A DNA stretch of 8,054 nt from an uncultured Muribaculum sp. (GTDB taxonomy: Bacteria > Bacteroidota > Bacteroidia > Bacteroidales > Muribaculaceae), in the NCBI GenBank assembly GCA_947573015.1, contig CANPDS010000108.1, positions 1 through 8,054 of the forward strand, read 5' to 3'. The notes under the pieces were generated by a model. The model was not told where the DNA came from, made no database searches, and saw only the letters and a program-made list of their open reading frames with translations. The translations under genes were made by a program, and so were the position numbers. Shown here piece after piece: positions 6,242 to 8,054 of this stretch (positions are counted from its first letter, which is position 1; the number at the start of each line of letters is the position of its first letter).

Positions 6242-8054
6242 TTATTTTAAAGAATTGGTGCCGTGAATGTTTGCGCCACGGCATGGCCAGCCTTCGGTTG
6301 CAAGCTGCATACCGGCATTATATGTGCCGATCGAACCGTTGAGTCCGTAGTACAGACGTCCGTCAGGACCAAGACATACCGGTGACATACTTTGGGCGAT
6401 GTTGCCAAGTACGGAGGCATTACCGCTCTGGTCTATGTCAAGGATTTCGAATGGGCTTGCATACTGGGTGATATAGGCGTGTCCGTTGGCGCCAATAGCA
6501 AATCCGGAATATGTGTATCCAAGTCCGTCGGTATATTTCCATTTGAGTGAGCCATCGGCATTGATAGCGTAAAGCGCTCCACTCTTCTCGTTGAAATAGA
6601 CGGTGCCCGCAGCATCTGTCACAGGATGATAGCAGTCGTTGTAATCGGAGGCAAATTTCCATTTTGTTGTTCCATCTGCCATGTTGATTGCAGCTATGCC
6701 CTCCTTGCCTTTTAATGCGGCATAAAGGGTGTTGTTGGAGGTGGCAATAGCGAGAGAACCGCCGCGTTCGGTCACGTTGTGAGCATCAGCAGATTGCCAT
6801 ATGCGTGAACCTGTGGCGGAATAAGCCCATACGCCGGCTGAAGTACCTGCATATACATTGCCCCTTGCATCGACTGCCACACCTCCGGCATTGCCGCTAA
6901 GATCGGCTGACCATTTTTGGGAGCCGTTGTCGGCATTGTAGGCAATAAGTTTCGCTCCATCGCAAAGAGCATATACAACTCCATCGGAAGTCACCGCCGG
7001 TGCCGCCTTTACGGCTTTACCCATTGAGGCCTGCCATTTTACAGTGCCATTGGGTGTGAATGCGTAGAGGGTTCCTGCCGCATCTTCTGTTCCCAGATAT
7101 ATTTTACCGTCTGTGCCTACTGCTATTCCGGCGCCATAGGTTGCGGCACCGAGCACTTGCTGCCATTTGATCTCACCGGTTATCGCGTTGATGGCAAGAA
7201 GGGTCTTGGTTGACTGCGATATGCTGTAGAGAGTCTGCCCGTCGGGAGAGAATGCGAAGTTTGATGCTTTCTGATAACCGGCATTGGTCACTTCGCTCCA
7301 GGCAAAGTTCTGTACATCCACAGTGATCGATCCGGTCTCAGATGCACCGGTAGTATACGTTACTTTTATTGTTACGTTTACGCTACCCGACTCCGTGAAG
7401 AGGTGGGTGATAGTCTCGCTGGTACCTATCACAGTGCCGTTGACTGACCATTCCACAGATGCGATTGTGCCTGAAACGAAATATGCGGGATTATACTCCA
7501 GCTGGCATAATTCATATGGATGAGGTGATTCGGGAGATACCGCGATCGGGCTGATCTGTCCCGGGATGGCTGATGCTGTCAGTGTCTCCGATTTGCCATG
7601 TGAGTAGATTGTGGTAATCGCAAACGTGTACTCGGTGTCATTTGTAAGATCGTTTACAAGGATGCTTTTAGCCTCTTTTGTGGCAGTGAGTGATTTGACG
7701 GAAGAACCTGCGGAGGTGACATCAATTTCATAAGAATAGTCAAGGGTGGTGACCGGCGAATTCCATGAAAGGAACACGCGCTTGTCACCTGCCATTGCCT
7801 TGAAGTCTGAGACGGGAATACGTGTGGTCTTCGGAGTGGCGGATGCTGTGATTTTCCGTGCAAGTCCTGAGGGATAACGACTCTGAACGGCAAAGTTGTA
7901 GAGCGTGTTATTGATAAGGCCCGATATTGTGGTTGATGTTGTATTACCATCTACCTCTGTAGAGCCGTCGCTATTGTCTGTTCCCGATGCGCTCCATGTT
8001 ATATAGTACGATGTAGGTGTCGGTTTGCCTGCCTGAGGCTCCCACTGTAGTGTG
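6242..8054 (-). CDS. Secreted FN3-FN3-PKD-PQQ beta-propeller protein, N-terminus beyond window
   Basis: The frame is open without a stop from the right edge (8054) to TAA at 6242, giving 603 residues. The ATG at 7795 lies inside a domain and is not the true start. Domains in visible order: fibronectin III (about 1-72, incomplete), fibronectin III (about 78-166), a PKD-like Ig fold (about 168-248, with VEWSVNG and HLFTESGSVNVTI), then a PQQ-type beta-propeller (about 249-603). Blade motifs of the form 'YAxxxxxGxxKW' have tryptophans at 297, 340, 381, 419, 465 and 505, about 38-46 apart, followed by one or two degenerate blades. The end (GWPCRGANIHGTN) resembles the closing motif of outer-membrane and extracellular PQQ propellers. 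No type IX C-terminal sorting domain is seen. A binding or scaffold role is likely; bound quinone is not implied. It is 14 nt upstream of the MBL-fold gene. Confidence 0.85.
   Translation of the reverse strand, partial: TLQWEPQAGKPTPTSYYITWSASGTDNSDGSTEVDGNTTSTTISGLINNTLYNFAVQSRYPSGLARKITASATPKTTRIPVSDFKAMAGDKRVFLSWNSPVTTLDYSYEIDVTSAGSSVKSLTATKEAKSILVNDLTNDTEYTFAITTIYSHGKSETLTASAIPGQISPIAVSPESPHPYELCQLEYNPAYFVSGTIASVEWSVNGTVIGTSETITHLFTESGSVNVTIKVTYTTGASETGSITVDVQNFAWSEVTNAGYQKASNFAFSPDGQTLYSISQSTKTLLAINAITGEIKWQQVLGAATYGAGIAVGTDGKIYLGTEDAAGTLYAFTPNGTVKWQASMGKAVKAAPAVTSDGVVYALCDGAKLIAYNADNGSQKWSADLSGNAGGVAVDARGNVYAGTSAGVWAYSATGSRIWQSADAHNVTERGGSLAIATSNNTLYAALKGKEGIAAINMADGTTKWKFASDYNDCYHPVTDAAGTVYFNEKSGALYAINADGSLKWKYTDGLGYTYSGFAIGANGHAYITQYASPFEILDIDQSGNASVLGNIAQSMSPVCLGPDGRLYYGLNGSIGTYNAGMQLATEGWPCRGANIHGTNSLK

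Noticed and set aside
6228..6284. Longer start of the MBL-fold gene at ATG 6284
   Set aside because: It would overlap the propeller gene by 43 nt and add 19 residues ahead of an already complete signal peptide.
6242..7795. Propeller gene starting at ATG 7795
   Set aside because: The frame continues without a stop to the window edge and encodes most of another fibronectin III domain, so this Met is internal.

Overview
The window looks like chromosomal DNA of a Bacteroidota bacterium, order Bacteroidales. A Muribaculaceae-like gut commensal is my best guess, but that family assignment is inference. The evidence is a gldE-gldD-phosphopantetheinyl transferase cluster, a promoter of the Bacteroidales type (TTTG, 20 bp, TAnnTTTG), a lipoprotein with the acidic surface-export signal of this phylum, and moderate GC with few Shine-Dalgarno sequences. 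Every gene I can support lies on the minus strand. No tRNA, rRNA, CRISPR array, insertion sequence or integrase was seen.

In transcription order (high to low coordinates) there are two units. The first unit has at least four genes and enters from beyond the right edge. It begins with the C-terminal 603 residues of a large secreted protein (two fibronectin III domains, a PKD-like domain and a PQQ-type beta-propeller; 8054-6242). Next come a metallo-beta-lactamase-fold lipoprotein (6227-5154), a glycerophosphodiester phosphodiesterase lipoprotein (5128-4190) and a GlpT-type organophosphate:phosphate antiporter (4184-2799). The gaps are 14, 25 and 5 nt. The unit closes with a strong intrinsic terminator at 2631-2676, about 120 nt past the last stop codon.

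The second unit starts at a promoter at 2552-2583. It encodes GldE (CNNM/CBS membrane protein, TTG start), GldD, and a 4'-phosphopantetheinyl transferase whose start overlaps the gldD stop and whose C-terminus runs off the left edge.

The most interesting content is the first unit. GDPD next to a GlpT-like antiporter is a familiar pairing for glycerophosphodiester use: the enzyme releases glycerol-3-phosphate and the antiporter imports it. Here two surface-type proteins of unknown role are placed in front of that pair. I infer a cell-envelope system that may capture and process a phosphodiester-containing substrate (phospholipid head group, glycerophosphodiester or teichoic-acid-like polymer). 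The roles of the propeller and the metallo-beta-lactamase-fold protein are not shown by the sequence. A perfect 24-bp palindrome inside the signal-peptide region of the latter is a further unexplained feature.
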